From Vibrio intestinalis (GTDB taxonomy: Bacteria; Pseudomonadota; Gammaproteobacteria; Enterobacterales; Vibrionaceae): a DNA stretch of 64,000 nt. The translations under genes and the position numbers were made by a program. This document shows, piece by piece, positions 44,888 to 54,168 of this stretch. The notes under the pieces are model-generated. The model saw nothing but the letters and a program-made list of their open reading frames with translations, had not been told where the DNA came from and did not search any database. The first letter of the stretch is position 1; every line of letters begins with the position of its first letter. The DNA lies in NCBI RefSeq assembly GCF_025195085.2, contig NZ_JANAVY020000020.1, forward strand, positions 1 through 64,000. The letters run 5' to 3'.

Positions 44888-44915
44888 AAAAAACCTCATA
44901 AAAATGAGGTTTTTA
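44888..44915 (-). terminator. Terminator of ribA
   Basis: AAAACCTCAT - AAAA - ATGAGGTTTTT with T-run on the reverse strand, 20 bases past the stop. Confidence 0.88.
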
Positions 44916-44934
44916 TCGTGCTAGAAGGCTACGG

Positions 44935-45531
44935 TTAGACTTTTAAGTGATGCTTGCCGTGGGATTTCTTGGCCTGCAGATAACTTTCGTTACCCTCTTT
45001 AACGTGAGCAAGGGTATTAACAACTTCGGTAATCTCAATGCCGTGTTCTTTCAGTTCTCTTACTTTCTTGGGATTGTTTGTAACAAGCCTGATCTTAGTG
45101 ACCCCCAAAGCAAGCAGCATTTGCGCTGCCTCAGTAAAATCACGTAGATCATCACCGAAGCCTAAATGGTTGTTGGCTTCGTATGTGTTCATGCCTTGGC
45201 TTTGTAAACGGTACGCATCGATTTTGTTGTATAGACCAATACCACGGCCTTCTTGGCGTAAGTAGAGAATGATGCCACCCGCATCACCCATCTTATTGAT
45301 GGTTTCATCTAACTGCTCTCCACAATCACAACGTGATGAATGGAAAACGTCACCAGTCAAACACTCCGAGTGCATGCGAACCAAAGGTACTGCATCGGTT
45401 TGATCTGCTTGTTTGAAGATCACCGCGACGTGCTCTTTATCTGTGTTGAGGCCTTTAAAAGAAAGAATTTCCGCGTCGATGCTGCTATTGATGCCGACTT
45501 TAAAATCTACTCTGGCTCGTACTTCCGCCAT
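44935..45531 (-). CDS. ribA: GTP cyclohydrolase II
   Basis: A 198-aa enzyme that opens GTP to the first intermediate of riboflavin synthesis. Zinc ligands are Cys57, Cys68 and Cys70 (RMHSECLTGDVF..SSRCDCG), and the catalytic part has LRQEGRGIGL. The 198-aa reading starting MAEVRARVDF fits known Vibrio RibA; an in-frame ATG 14 codons upstream with AAAGGCG is an alternative. Stand-alone with its own terminator. Confidence 0.95.
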   Translation of the reverse strand: MAEVRARVDFKVGINSSIDAEILSFKGLNTDKEHVAVIFKQADQTDAVPLVRMHSECLTGDVFHSSRCDCGEQLDETINKMGDAGGIILYLRQEGRGIGLYNKIDAYRLQSQGMNTYEANNHLGFGDDLRDFTEAAQMLLALGVTKIRLVTNNPKKVRELKEHGIEITEVVNTLAHVKEGNESYLQAKKSHGKHHLKV

Positions 45532-45701
45532 ATTTATACTCACTTGAATCTCGTTTCTTGTTATCGCATTCATCTAAAACGCCTTTCGTGACTAACTATG
45601 AGGACTATTACTACAGAATTCAATGGTTAGATCACATTTGTTATAATATAACAATTAAAGTTAAATTCTGTCTATTGGCATCTAAACTCATATATTTGCT
45701 T

Positions 45702-45744
45702 AAAAACGACGCCGCCCCAGCCTATTCTCATAGACTGGGGCGGC
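45702..45744 (-). terminator. Terminator of the 58-aa gene
   Basis: On the reverse strand GCCGCCCCAG / CTGGGGCGGC around a 14-base loop, then GTCGTTTTT. Located 30 bases past the small gene's stop. Confidence 0.75.
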
Positions 45745-45773
45745 AAAAAATTTTCTAGAAAGTTACAGCGCGA

Positions 45774-45950
45774 TTAGTGGGCTTGTTGACGTTGCCATAC
45801 TGAAAGTTCAACCCAAACATGCTCAAGCTCTTGCAACTCTTCATCGGTCAAAACCGTCAATGTTGGTTTAGTTTGCGGCAAAGTATACGCCTGTAACGAA
45901 CTGATATGCGTATAAAAATCTTTCTTTAATTGTACTAACAACGATTCCAC
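45774..45950 (-). CDS. 58-aa protein of unknown function, GTG start
   Basis: Short reading frame read directly from the sequence: 58 codons beginning GTG-GAA-TCG and ending CAA-GCC-CAC-TAA. The protein is soluble, mixed polar, with an acidic middle (TDEELQELEHVWVEL) and two Trp. TAGGAAAG lies at good spacing before the GTG, and a strong terminator follows the stop, so it behaves as a complete gene. No family is recognised. Confidence 0.72.
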   Translation of the reverse strand: MESLLVQLKKDFYTHISSLQAYTLPQTKPTLTVLTDEELQELEHVWVELSVWQRQQAH

Positions 45951-46136
45951 AGCACTTTCCTACTAACAATCCATTAAAACGTATAATTCGCTTACATACC
46001 GTATGCAGCATCTAAGAAAATATGATAACAAATGAGACAGATCGTGCATATTTTAGTTTAAGTTATGGGACAAAAATCACACAAAATATCATTGATTTAC
46101 AAAAACAATTAAGATCCAGTTTTGGATCTTTTGGAT

Positions 46137-46174
46137 AAAAAAACGGCGAGTGGATCATTTTCATCCACTCGCCG
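46137..46174 (-). terminator. Terminator of the tyrR-rimJ-HD-DUF2947 transcript
   Basis: On the reverse strand CGGCGAGTGGAT / ATCCACTCGCCG with a 7-base loop, followed by TTTTTTTATCC. Confidence 0.9.
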
Positions 46175-46203
46175 CTCAATTTTATCACTTAGTTGAGACT
46201 CAC

Positions 46204-46677
46204 TTAATCGCGTTTGCCCAACTTCACTTGTCCTTCGGAATCGAACCAAAGCGCTTCGTTACGGCGACGGCCAATTAGAATTGGGCCATCATCGTAGAAT
46301 AAGAAGTTTTTCCAATGCTTTTTGAATATTAGCCACTTGGTTTCAATAACGTTGTATTTTTCATAGCAAAAATAGACAGTTACGTCATCTTGCCAATCCA
46401 AGTGTTGTAACACTTCTTCTGGTAAACCTTGCTCGTCATCTTCCCAAGCAGCCATCCAATCAACACTTTGTAGCCAGTTGCTGTCATTACTAGGCCAATC
46501 ACTGCTGCTTAAACGATCAGCATCAGGGCTTTGAGCACTGATATTTTCTTTCCATAGCTGAGCCGCCCTCGCTTGATCCATTGGCTTGATCGCTGCAAGA
46601 TCTTGCTCTGGTACAGGCATCGACTGATGAGTGAAAATCCATTTTCTTTGGTATTGTTCCAAAGGTAAGTACGACAT
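46204..46677 (-). CDS. DUF2947-like protein
   Basis: A 157-aa acidic, Trp-rich soluble protein (DDVTVYFCYEKYNVIETKW, DGPILIGRRRNEALWF). I recall it as DUF2947 of vibrios; function unknown. ATG 46677 follows GAGGAAC. Last gene of a run with the HD hydrolase 13 bases upstream, and followed by a strong terminator. Confidence 0.78.
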   Translation of the reverse strand: MSYLPLEQYQRKWIFTHQSMPVPEQDLAAIKPMDQARAAQLWKENISAQSPDADRLSSSDWPSNDSNWLQSVDWMAAWEDDEQGLPEEVLQHLDWQDDVTVYFCYEKYNVIETKWLIFKKHWKNFLFYDDGPILIGRRRNEALWFDSEGQVKLGKRD

Positions 46678-46690
46678 CAAAGTTCCTCGA

Positions 46691-47278
46691 TTACGACTTC
46701 AACCAGCCCTTATCGCTGGCATCTTGTATCATTTGTTTGGCTTTGTCCCATAATACGGTAGAGCCAAGTTCTATTTTTTGGTTAACGGTCAACGCTTGTT
46801 GCTTTGTCACTTGGTGCTCGCGCCAGCTTTGACCGTCATTATGATAGTTAAGTAGCATTGGAATAATTCTATCCAACGCTTTAGCAAATCTTGCGTCCGC
46901 GGTTTGAGCGGTTTCAAACTCCAACCAAATCGCCATCAGCTCATCGCCTTGAGACTCAGGCAACAAACCAAATAAACGCTGCGCGGCCGCGAGTTCTTTT
47001 TCTTCTTGCTGCTTTGAAGCTACTTGGTCATACACAAACGTATCACCTGCATCAATTTCAACGATATCATGCAGCAATAGCATCTTAACTACGCGCGCAA
47101 TATCAACCGGCTCATTAGCATGCTCTTCCATAAGAATAGCCATTAGCGCCACATGCCAACTGTGCTCTGCGCTGTTCTCTAGGCGTTTTTCAGCACTTTT
47201 TACACGCGTTCTGCGCAAAACCGATTTCAGCTTGTCTAATTCCATTAGCAAGTTGAGCTGTTTTTCTAATCGTTCCAT
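46691..47278 (-). CDS. HD-domain hydrolase (HDDC2/YfbR-like)
   Basis: A 195-aa HD phosphohydrolase: His39 (AEHSWHVALMA), His70-Asp71 (LLLHDIVEIDAGD) and a distal Asp in AKALDRI. The family cleaves nucleoside monophosphates (5'-deoxynucleotidase) or related phosphate esters. Two bases after rimJ's stop, so it is translated with it. Confidence 0.85.
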   Translation of the reverse strand: MERLEKQLNLLMELDKLKSVLRRTRVKSAEKRLENSAEHSWHVALMAILMEEHANEPVDIARVVKMLLLHDIVEIDAGDTFVYDQVASKQQEEKELAAAQRLFGLLPESQGDELMAIWLEFETAQTADARFAKALDRIIPMLLNYHNDGQSWREHQVTKQQALTVNQKIELGSTVLWDKAKQMIQDASDKGWLKS

Positions 47279-47280
47279 GT

Positions 47281-47862
47281 TTAACTCGTAGGTTGCCAGT
47301 TGGGATTGACCAGTGACGTCAACTTATGGTCTTGCCACTGCCCATTAATAAGTAAGTAATCTTTCGCAAAGCCTTCTTCAACGAAACCCAAACGCTTTAG
47401 AACCGCTTCACTAGCTTGATTGTGGGGCATGTAACTGGCCATAATTCTATGCATGTTTTGTTGTTTAAACATGTATTGAGTCGCCAGAGTCAACGAGCGG
47501 GTCATAACACCTCGCCCTTGGGCTGTTTTGGCAAGTGAATACCCAACATTACATGCATGAAACGGAAAACGAGCAAGGTTACTGAAAGAGATGGTGCCAA
47601 GCATGTCGCCCGATTCTCTATCAATAATCAAAAGATAGAACCCCAAACCCATTTTATGCAGTTCGCTTAGTTTTATCAGTCGCTTCGTCCACCCTGCTTG
47701 ACTAAAAAACTCCGGCTCGCGCTTTGGCTCCCAAGGTTGCAGGTGACGGCGGTTTTCAATGAAGTACGCACATATCAGCGATGCATCCGTTGGCTCAGCG
47801 GTGCGAACAATAATATCCCCATCCACTTCGTACATTTGCTGAGGGGTACTGACTTTAGACAT
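47281..47862 (-). CDS. rimJ: GNAT acetyltransferase, RimJ/RimL type
   Basis: A 193-aa N-acetyltransferase with IVRTAEPTDASLICAYFIEN, the acetyl-CoA loop KTAQGRGVMTRSL, and ASEAVLKRLGFVEEGFAKDY. RimJ acetylates the N terminus of ribosomal protein S5; RimL acts on L7/L12. RimJ is the better match by feel. The start overlaps the tyrR stop (TGATG). Confidence 0.82.
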   Translation of the reverse strand: MSKVSTPQQMYEVDGDIIVRTAEPTDASLICAYFIENRRHLQPWEPKREPEFFSQAGWTKRLIKLSELHKMGLGFYLLIIDRESGDMLGTISFSNLARFPFHACNVGYSLAKTAQGRGVMTRSLTLATQYMFKQQNMHRIMASYMPHNQASEAVLKRLGFVEEGFAKDYLLINGQWQDHKLTSLVNPNWQPTS

Positions 47863-49406
47863 CAAACTTTACGAATCCCGTATTCACGTAGCTTATTGGC
47901 TACTGAAGTATGCGAGACATTCAAACGCTTAGCCAGTTTACGGCTCGATGGGAAGTTTTGATAAAGACGCTCCAAAACTTGAGACTCATACTCTTTCATG
48001 ATCTCATCGAGTGAACCATCAAGATTTAAGCTAACGCCACTACCCATCGCCGTTTCAACTTGAGGTAAGTGGAACAGGTCAATGGTTAGAATATCGCTTT
48101 CAAGCTCGGTTAAAGCTCTCAATACCATGTTTTCCAGCTGACGCATATTGCCCGGCCAGTTGTAAGAAGAGAGTTGGTCAATGAGTTCCTCGTTGAGGCG
48201 AGGCTTAGCAATACCAAGCTGACTAATGTATTTACTAACAAACAAATCCAGTAGCGGCGCAATATCATTCGCACGGTCACGCAGCGATGGAATATTCAGA
48301 GTAAGCACATTCAAACGATAGAACAGGTCTTCACGGAAGATACCTGACTCAGCAAGATCGGCCAAATTGTGACGCGTAGAGGCGATCACACGAACATCCA
48401 CTTTAACTTCGTGTTCTTCACCAACGCGGCGGAACGTACCATCTTGCAAAAGACGCAGCAGCTTAATCTGTAGATGGGCGCTCATTTCGCCAATTTCATC
48501 TAAGAAAACAGTACCACCATTAGCTTGTTCGAAAATGCCTTTATGGCCTTCTTGGTGATTAAATGAGCCTGGAGCATGACCAAAGAGTTCTGTCTCTGCG
48601 ACGTCATCTGGCATAGAAGCACAGCTCAACACGAGGAAAGGTGCACTCGCTCGGTTTGAGCGGCTATGACACGCACGGGCCAACATCTCTTTACCTGTGC
48701 CTGTCTCACCTTGAATCAGCAGCGGCTGTTCCAAATCTGACAGCTTTTTCGCTTGGCTAATCAACGCTTTGTGGCGGTTAGACACGCCAACAAAGTGCTC
48801 AAAACCTAAATTGTTGTGTACGGGCAGAGAGTCAGTCGCCAAGCTCTTTTCTTGGGTAGAACGGATAATCATTACCGTACTGGCTAGAATCGACTCGTTC
48901 GATTCAGTCGTGATGTAAACTGGCATAATTTCCATCACGTAATCTAAGCCATTGATAACGATATTTTCACGCTGACGAGTAATATTCCCTTCAGCCCACT
49001 GGCTGAAGTTAAAGCTCGGAATCAGTTGACTCACTTGGTAAGAGATCACGTCTTGCTCTTCTCGATTGAAAAGGCTCAGCGCAGCGTGGTTCGCCATATC
49101 GACGTTGCCTTTAAGGTCAATCGCCAATACAGGTTCAGGAAGGTTGTTCAGTAAAGAAAGCAGTTCAGTGTTATGCCTTTCCATTGGCATAAACTGGATT
49201 TTACGCACGTCTTTTACACCAGCGATGCGGCGAATTTCGGCCATTAGCTCGCTGAAGGTATCGAAATCAATATCTGGGCAGTTAAGATAAATGATTCCCG
49301 AGACATCGATTTCAATACCGCGTAAATCAATACTTTTTGAAGCAAGTATATCGAGCAACTCGCGGGTTAGGCCGAGTCGATCTTCGCAAAAAACTTCTAA
49401 ACGCAC
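47862..49406 (-). CDS. tyrR: TyrR aromatic amino acid regulator
   Basis: A 514-aa regulator: ACT-like domain (1-72), PAS (80-185), AAA+ domain with Walker A GETGTGKE (233-240), and a Fis-type helix-turn-helix at the C terminus (SSRKLAKRLNVSHTSVANKL). The sigma-54 contact loop GAFTGA is replaced by APGSFN, as in TyrR, which works with sigma-70. It controls aromatic amino acid synthesis and transport in response to Tyr and Phe. GTG start at 49406 with GGAG upstream. Order ycjX-ycjF-tyrR is conserved with E. coli. Confidence 0.95.
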   Translation of the reverse strand: MRLEVFCEDRLGLTRELLDILASKSIDLRGIEIDVSGIIYLNCPDIDFDTFSELMAEIRRIAGVKDVRKIQFMPMERHNTELLSLLNNLPEPVLAIDLKGNVDMANHAALSLFNREEQDVISYQVSQLIPSFNFSQWAEGNITRQRENIVINGLDYVMEIMPVYITTESNESILASTVMIIRSTQEKSLATDSLPVHNNLGFEHFVGVSNRHKALISQAKKLSDLEQPLLIQGETGTGKEMLARACHSRSNRASAPFLVLSCASMPDDVAETELFGHAPGSFNHQEGHKGIFEQANGGTVFLDEIGEMSAHLQIKLLRLLQDGTFRRVGEEHEVKVDVRVIASTRHNLADLAESGIFREDLFYRLNVLTLNIPSLRDRANDIAPLLDLFVSKYISQLGIAKPRLNEELIDQLSSYNWPGNMRQLENMVLRALTELESDILTIDLFHLPQVETAMGSGVSLNLDGSLDEIMKEYESQVLERLYQNFPSSRKLAKRLNVSHTSVANKLREYGIRKV

Positions 49407-49507
49407 TGAAATGCTCCAAGATTAAGGTGTCAGAAAAAGTTGACAGTAGTTTCCCCTAAGCCTAGATCCCCGTCAAGCAAAGCGATATTACTTGCTTCAC
49501 ATTCGTG

Positions 49508-50536
49508 CTATTTGACGCTTATTGCCGCGACTTTCGCTACAATTTGTTTACGAATGGCAGACAGTCTGACCTTGCGGTCGTTGTGCCAAGGCATAGGCCT
49601 TAGCAAAGACATTGCTTTCAAGCCTAAACGCGCAGTTAGAATACCCACGCCTAAGCCTTGCCCTGCTCTCGCAGAAACTTTACCCGCTAAGTCCATCGAC
49701 ATCAGATCCATACCCGCATCAATTGCCAGTTCGCTTGCTCCAGCAGCGGCCATATTAATCAAGGTCGATTTGAACAGTTTTAAACGTGACCAATAGCCAA
49801 GCTCAATGCCATATACCTGCGCTAAGTTATCGATCATTTTGAAATTGCGCCAAGCCACCAACAACATGTCAGCCACTGCTAGTGGGCTAATCGCCACTAA
49901 GGCCGCTGATTCAGTCGCATGTTGTGAGACAATTTTAGTAGCAAGTTTGTCTTGTTCAACAACCACCATCGCATCATACATATCTAGCACTTCAGCATCG
50001 CTGTGAGAGTCATTGACCGAGTTTAGCCATCGGTCGTAACTTGGTAACTCAGCTTTAATGCCGCCCTGCTTGGCGAGCGACTGACAAAACGCTTTACCCT
50101 GACCAACGCTGTCACTCATCAATAAAGCTTCGCTCTGCTCTTGAACACTAAAGTGATGGCGTAACGTTTTTAGTTTCCATAGCTCTTTACCCATCGCACT
50201 TAGCCCAAGACCAGCAAGCAATGAGACAAAGCCAGCCCAACCCAGCGCAAGCCAATCAGCACTCTGAATAGCAGTAATCACTGTATCTATCGCTTGCCAT
50301 GCAACCAAACCGGCAAAGCTAGTCAGTAGCCCTGCACCTAGCCATTTACGGCCTTTGCTTGGGCGAATAATCTGTTCTAACTGTTGCTCAGCTGGCTGCT
50401 CTTGCTCCACTTCAATTGCCGCCGGAACAAACTTGTCTTGCTGCTCGAACTGCTTTTGCGCCGTTAGCTCTGGTTGAGCCATTTCTTCGTTTTCTAACTC
50501 TTGGGTGAAGACCTGTTTTTGTTTGTACTGACTCAT
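49508..50536 (-). CDS. ycjF: YcjF inner-membrane protein (DUF697)
   Basis: A 342-aa protein: a Gln/Glu-rich cytoplasmic N terminus (1-55), two membrane helices (about 65-90 and 95-115) and a DUF697-type C-terminal half (ISPLAVADMLLVAWRNFKMIDNLA). YcjF is linked with YcjX in stress and envelope functions but its role is unknown. Starts within the ycjX stop (ATGA overlap). Confidence 0.92.
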   Translation of the reverse strand: MSQYKQKQVFTQELENEEMAQPELTAQKQFEQQDKFVPAAIEVEQEQPAEQQLEQIIRPSKGRKWLGAGLLTSFAGLVAWQAIDTVITAIQSADWLALGWAGFVSLLAGLGLSAMGKELWKLKTLRHHFSVQEQSEALLMSDSVGQGKAFCQSLAKQGGIKAELPSYDRWLNSVNDSHSDAEVLDMYDAMVVVEQDKLATKIVSQHATESAALVAISPLAVADMLLVAWRNFKMIDNLAQVYGIELGYWSRLKLFKSTLINMAAAGASELAIDAGMDLMSMDLAGKVSARAGQGLGVGILTARLGLKAMSLLRPMPWHNDRKVRLSAIRKQIVAKVAAISVK

Positions 50537-51909
50537 TTAAGTTTGTCTCCAATTAAGTACTCGAGCGCTTTATCGATTCGAATATGTGGCAAAGGATCAT
50601 CACGTTCACTTTGCAGTGGTCTAAACGCGGTAAATTCAAATCCATTCTGTTGCCAATATACCGCTTGAGGTAACTTTTTTGGTACCTCACCAGGGAAGAC
50701 CGTCATCGCTTGCTCATCTAACGTTGTACCCTGTAGCGCAGGCTGCGACTGACCATCATGCGCGATATAGCCCGGTTTAGTCGCTTGAATTGATGCCATG
50801 CTCATACAACTCATATCAATATGCTCAAAAGACGCGGTTTGCCACGCTGGATGCACCATTTGTTGAAGCAACGAGACCAAATTAGTGTGCTGATCGGGCG
50901 TGACATGATCGGCCTTTGTGGCAGCAAACAAAATCTTATCGATCTTGGGCGAAAACAAACGGCTTAATATTCCCGAACGGCCGTAGCGGAAGCTATGCAT
51001 GATCTGCTCTAGCGCCGCTCGCATATCATGAAACGAGTCATGACCTGCGTTTAATGGCTGTAAACAATCTACTAATACAATCTGTCGATCAAAGGTTGAG
51101 AAGTGATGTTTATAAAACGCTTTCACCACTTTCTGCTGATACTCTTGATAGCGCGCTTTCAACAAGGCTAAATTGCTGTTTGATTGAGGTTTTTTCTCAC
51201 TATCAAATCGGCATGGAAAAAACTGCAGCACCGGTGCACCCGCAAGCTCGCCCGGTAAAACAAATCTGCCCGGTTGAACCCAATGCAAACCGGCATCCTT
51301 ACACGCATGCAAATACTCAGTGTATGTCTCAGACAATGTTTGCAGCTGTTTTTCGTCCGCTTCGGCTGAGAGGTCAAGTGTATCAAGCTGCTCTAGCCAA
51401 GCTTTAGCCAACTCTGCGCGTTGCCCTTTTAAGGCTGAAAATTGACTCTCACACCACTGCGAAAAATCCATATCAAGCAGTGGCAAGTCCAATAACCACT
51501 CGCCCGGATAATCGATGATATCGAGGTGCAAAGTGGAATGGCTGCCCAGTAGCTTTTTGGTTTTCTTGGTCGGTTTGTACTTAACTGCCAAGCGAATTTC
51601 ACTAACATCACGAGTGGGCTGTGGCCATGCGGGTGTTTCGCCATGCAATTGCGCCATCGCTTCGTCATAAGCAAAACGCGGTACCATCATGTTTGTTTGA
51701 GGCTCTCGCTTAGCACCGATAATGCGCTTATCACGTGCAGCAGCAAGCAGCGGTAGCTGACTGTGTGTTGATGTATGAAGTAACTGATTAACCAGCGAAG
51801 TAATGAAAGCGGTTTTACCGGCACGAGAAAGCCCCGTCACCGCAATGCGCACATGAGAGTCCATACTACGATGGATGAAATCATTCACTTCTTGTTTAAT
51901 TCTGTTCAT
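50533..51909 (-). CDS. ycjX: YcjX GTP-binding protein
   Basis: A 458-aa P-loop protein of the YcjX family with Walker A GLSRAGKT (26-33), LDIIDYPGEWLLDLPLL (Walker B/switch) and FAATKADHV. Family structures show a GTPase fold; the role is unknown though co-conserved with YcjF and phage-shock genes. First gene of ycjX-ycjF(-tyrR). Confidence 0.94.
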   Translation of the reverse strand: MNRIKQEVNDFIHRSMDSHVRIAVTGLSRAGKTAFITSLVNQLLHTSTHSQLPLLAAARDKRIIGAKREPQTNMMVPRFAYDEAMAQLHGETPAWPQPTRDVSEIRLAVKYKPTKKTKKLLGSHSTLHLDIIDYPGEWLLDLPLLDMDFSQWCESQFSALKGQRAELAKAWLEQLDTLDLSAEADEKQLQTLSETYTEYLHACKDAGLHWVQPGRFVLPGELAGAPVLQFFPCRFDSEKKPQSNSNLALLKARYQEYQQKVVKAFYKHHFSTFDRQIVLVDCLQPLNAGHDSFHDMRAALEQIMHSFRYGRSGILSRLFSPKIDKILFAATKADHVTPDQHTNLVSLLQQMVHPAWQTASFEHIDMSCMSMASIQATKPGYIAHDGQSQPALQGTTLDEQAMTVFPGEVPKKLPQAVYWQQNGFEFTAFRPLQSERDDPLPHIRIDKALEYLIGDKLK

Positions 51910-52160
51910 TCAATATCTCGTATTATTAAAGTGATTACGGTCTAATTTAAGCATCTTAGCCCTTTGGTATGAATAATATCCTCAGTAACCTTAATCGAAA
52001 ATGAATAGCTAGCCGCACCTTCATTCATATTTCCATTATGCCGTAAAATTCCGATGATTAAGAAAGCCTGCGTCTTAAGACCTAATGGGCAGCGTTTAAC
52101 TAGAGCAACAGGGAATTGCGAGCATGCTTGTGTACCAACGACTATAAGTATGTTAATTCA

Positions 52161-53141
52161 ATGAATATCGTTGTCTGTGATGACTCCAAGATCGCAAGAA
52201 AATCAATCATTAAACATATTGATTTATCTTCAAATCTCACCATTTATCAAGCAGAAAATGGCCAAGAAGCATTAGACCTACTTAAAGCACACCCTGTCGA
52301 CCTAATGTTTCTCGACCTTACCATGCCCGTGTTAGATGGATTCGAAACGTTGGCCGCCCTGCCTGTGAGCAGCCACCCCACCAATATCATTGTGGTGTCC
52401 GCCGACATTCAGAGCGAAGCAAAACAGCGCTGTATGAGCCTAGGCGCGAAAGCCTTTTTAGATAAGCCCTTCGCTCCGATGGAGTTGGCGGTTATCTTAG
52501 ACGATTACCTCGTACCTTCCGCTCAAATGCCTCGGCCTCAAGCTCAAATCGAAAAATCGCTCGATGTTATTGGTTATATCCAAGAAATGAGCAATGTCGC
52601 GCTAGGAACAAGCGCTGCATTAATCTCTGAACAACTTGGTCGGTTTATCGAAATGCCCTTACCTAACGTGGCCTCGCTGCATCAGTCTGAATTACGGATG
52701 ACCATGCAAGACATCGTCAGCAATTCAGATTATCGGGCAATTAGCCAACGCTTTGTCGGCAATGGCATTAGCGGTGAAGCTCTTGTGTGTATTCATGGTG
52801 AAGGCTTAGCTGATTTACCCAGCAAAATCGTCGACGATCAACAAAGCTCTATCAACGAGATTATTTTAGACCTATCAAACCTTGTTGTTTCCTCCTTTTT
52901 GGTCTCATTTAGTCGTCAATTAGACATTGCCCTTTCACTTCGTCCGCCGATCGTTTTAGAAAAAGAGTTACTGCAAGGCTCGCTGAGCAGTAACCAGTTC
53001 TTAGCCAATTATGAGCAAGACATCTTCACCATCGAATTCGTCTTCCATAGTAAAGATTTGAATATTGCCTGCGATGCCATATTCCTGATGGACAGTGAAT
53101 CACTCAAGGCCATTGCCTCTATTTTGGAGACGCTAATATGA
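52161..53141 (+). CDS. Receiver domain fused to a CheC-like phosphatase domain
   Basis: A 326-aa soluble protein. Residues 1-120 form a CheY-type receiver (DDS at 7-9, Asp52 in FLDLTMPVLDG, Lys in LDKPFAP). Residues 140-326 look like a CheC/CheX-type domain: IQEMSNVALGTSAALISEQLG and INEIILDLSNLVVSSFL each keep the Glu...Asn pair used by CheC to remove phosphate from CheY. So receiver and phosphatase share one chain. ATG 52161 chosen over a longer frame. Its stop overlaps the start of the cyclase gene (ATGA). Confidence 0.85.
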   Translation: MNIVVCDDSKIARKSIIKHIDLSSNLTIYQAENGQEALDLLKAHPVDLMFLDLTMPVLDGFETLAALPVSSHPTNIIVVSADIQSEAKQRCMSLGAKAFLDKPFAPMELAVILDDYLVPSAQMPRPQAQIEKSLDVIGYIQEMSNVALGTSAALISEQLGRFIEMPLPNVASLHQSELRMTMQDIVSNSDYRAISQRFVGNGISGEALVCIHGEGLADLPSKIVDDQQSSINEIILDLSNLVVSSFLVSFSRQLDIALSLRPPIVLEKELLQGSLSSNQFLANYEQDIFTIEFVFHSKDLNIACDAIFLMDSESLKAIASILETLI

Positions 53142-54103
53142 ATACCAACGAAATCGGCGATCTACACTGGGCAATGCAAATCTTAAGCGAGTTAGACGCA
53201 GGACTCATTGTAATTGATCGTGAGTTCAACGTGTGCGCGTGGAACTCCTTCATGCAGTCTTATAGTGGAATTCGCGCAGACAAAATAATCGGACAACCGC
53301 TGTTTGAACGCGTCTCCGACTTACCTGAAAAATGGCTACGCCGTAAAATAGACAGCGTATTCGCACTGAAAAGCCGCAGTTTCTCCTGCTGGGAAGACAG
53401 ACCATACCTGTTTAAGTTTAAATACTTCAGCCCGCTCTCTAACGGTATGGAGTTAATGCATCAAAACATTAATTTTACACCTTTGACCTCGGTGAACGGC
53501 GAAGTCACCCACGTTAGTATCATTCTCAATGATGTTACCGACATCGCTCGCAACAAACTACACTTACTGAATTCCAACCAAAAGCTGTCGGACTTAAGCC
53601 GCACTGACGGCCTAACTAAGCTGTTTAACCGTCGCTACTGGGAAAGCTGTTTATTGCATGAGTTCGAGAAATGCCAAGTCTCCGGTATCGTCTCTTCTGT
53701 GGTAATTTTTGACATCGACCACTTTAAAAAGATTAACGATAACTACGGTCATACCGTTGGCGATGAAGTAATACGTCAAGCGGCGAAAGAGCTTAAAAAG
53801 GCCTCTAGAGCCTCAGACATCAGTGGCCGTTATGGCGGTGAGGAATACACGGTTATTTTACCCGGCACTTGTGCCAACCAAGCGCTCTATTTTGCGGAGA
53901 GGCTGCGTAAACGGATTGAGAAATCAGTCGTTGAATATGAAGGGTGCGCAGTAAAATACACGGTCAGCCTTGGGATATGCGAAATATCGACTTATCAAAA
54001 CAGTCATTTAACTTGGTTAGAGCATGCAGATAAAGCCTTGTACCTCTCTAAACAAACCGGCCGTAATCGCTCGACGGTTTTTGACGCCACACTCATCAAG
54101 TAG
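53138..54103 (+). CDS. PAS-GGDEF diguanylate cyclase
   Basis: A 321-aa soluble protein: PAS domain (about 10-135, GLIVIDREFNVCAWNSFMQ) and GGDEF domain (about 155-320) with DGLTKLFNRRYW, DIDHFKKIND and the active site GGEEY, where Phe is replaced by Tyr. The inhibitory RxxD site is present as RASD. Should make cyclic-di-GMP. Translationally coupled to the REC-CheC gene, which may control it. Confidence 0.9.
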   Translation: MNTNEIGDLHWAMQILSELDAGLIVIDREFNVCAWNSFMQSYSGIRADKIIGQPLFERVSDLPEKWLRRKIDSVFALKSRSFSCWEDRPYLFKFKYFSPLSNGMELMHQNINFTPLTSVNGEVTHVSIILNDVTDIARNKLHLLNSNQKLSDLSRTDGLTKLFNRRYWESCLLHEFEKCQVSGIVSSVVIFDIDHFKKINDNYGHTVGDEVIRQAAKELKKASRASDISGRYGGEEYTVILPGTCANQALYFAERLRKRIEKSVVEYEGCAVKYTVSLGICEISTYQNSHLTWLEHADKALYLSKQTGRNRSTVFDATLIK

Positions 54104-54116
54104 CGCTGAAAACAAG

Positions 54117-54140
54117 AAGCCCACAATTCGTTGTGGGCTT
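54117..54140 (+). terminator. Terminator of the REC-CheC/GGDEF operon
   Basis: AAGCCCACAA - TTCG - TTGTGGGCTT; tail TGAGGTTT is T-poor. Confidence 0.65.
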
Positions 54141-54168
54141 TGAGGTTTATTCAGCGATAGAAAACCGC

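Noticed and set aside
45558..45758. Forward 66-codon frame between ribA and the 58-aa gene
   Set aside because: Starts inside the ribA upstream region, covers a terminator, has poor codon use and no ribosome binding site.
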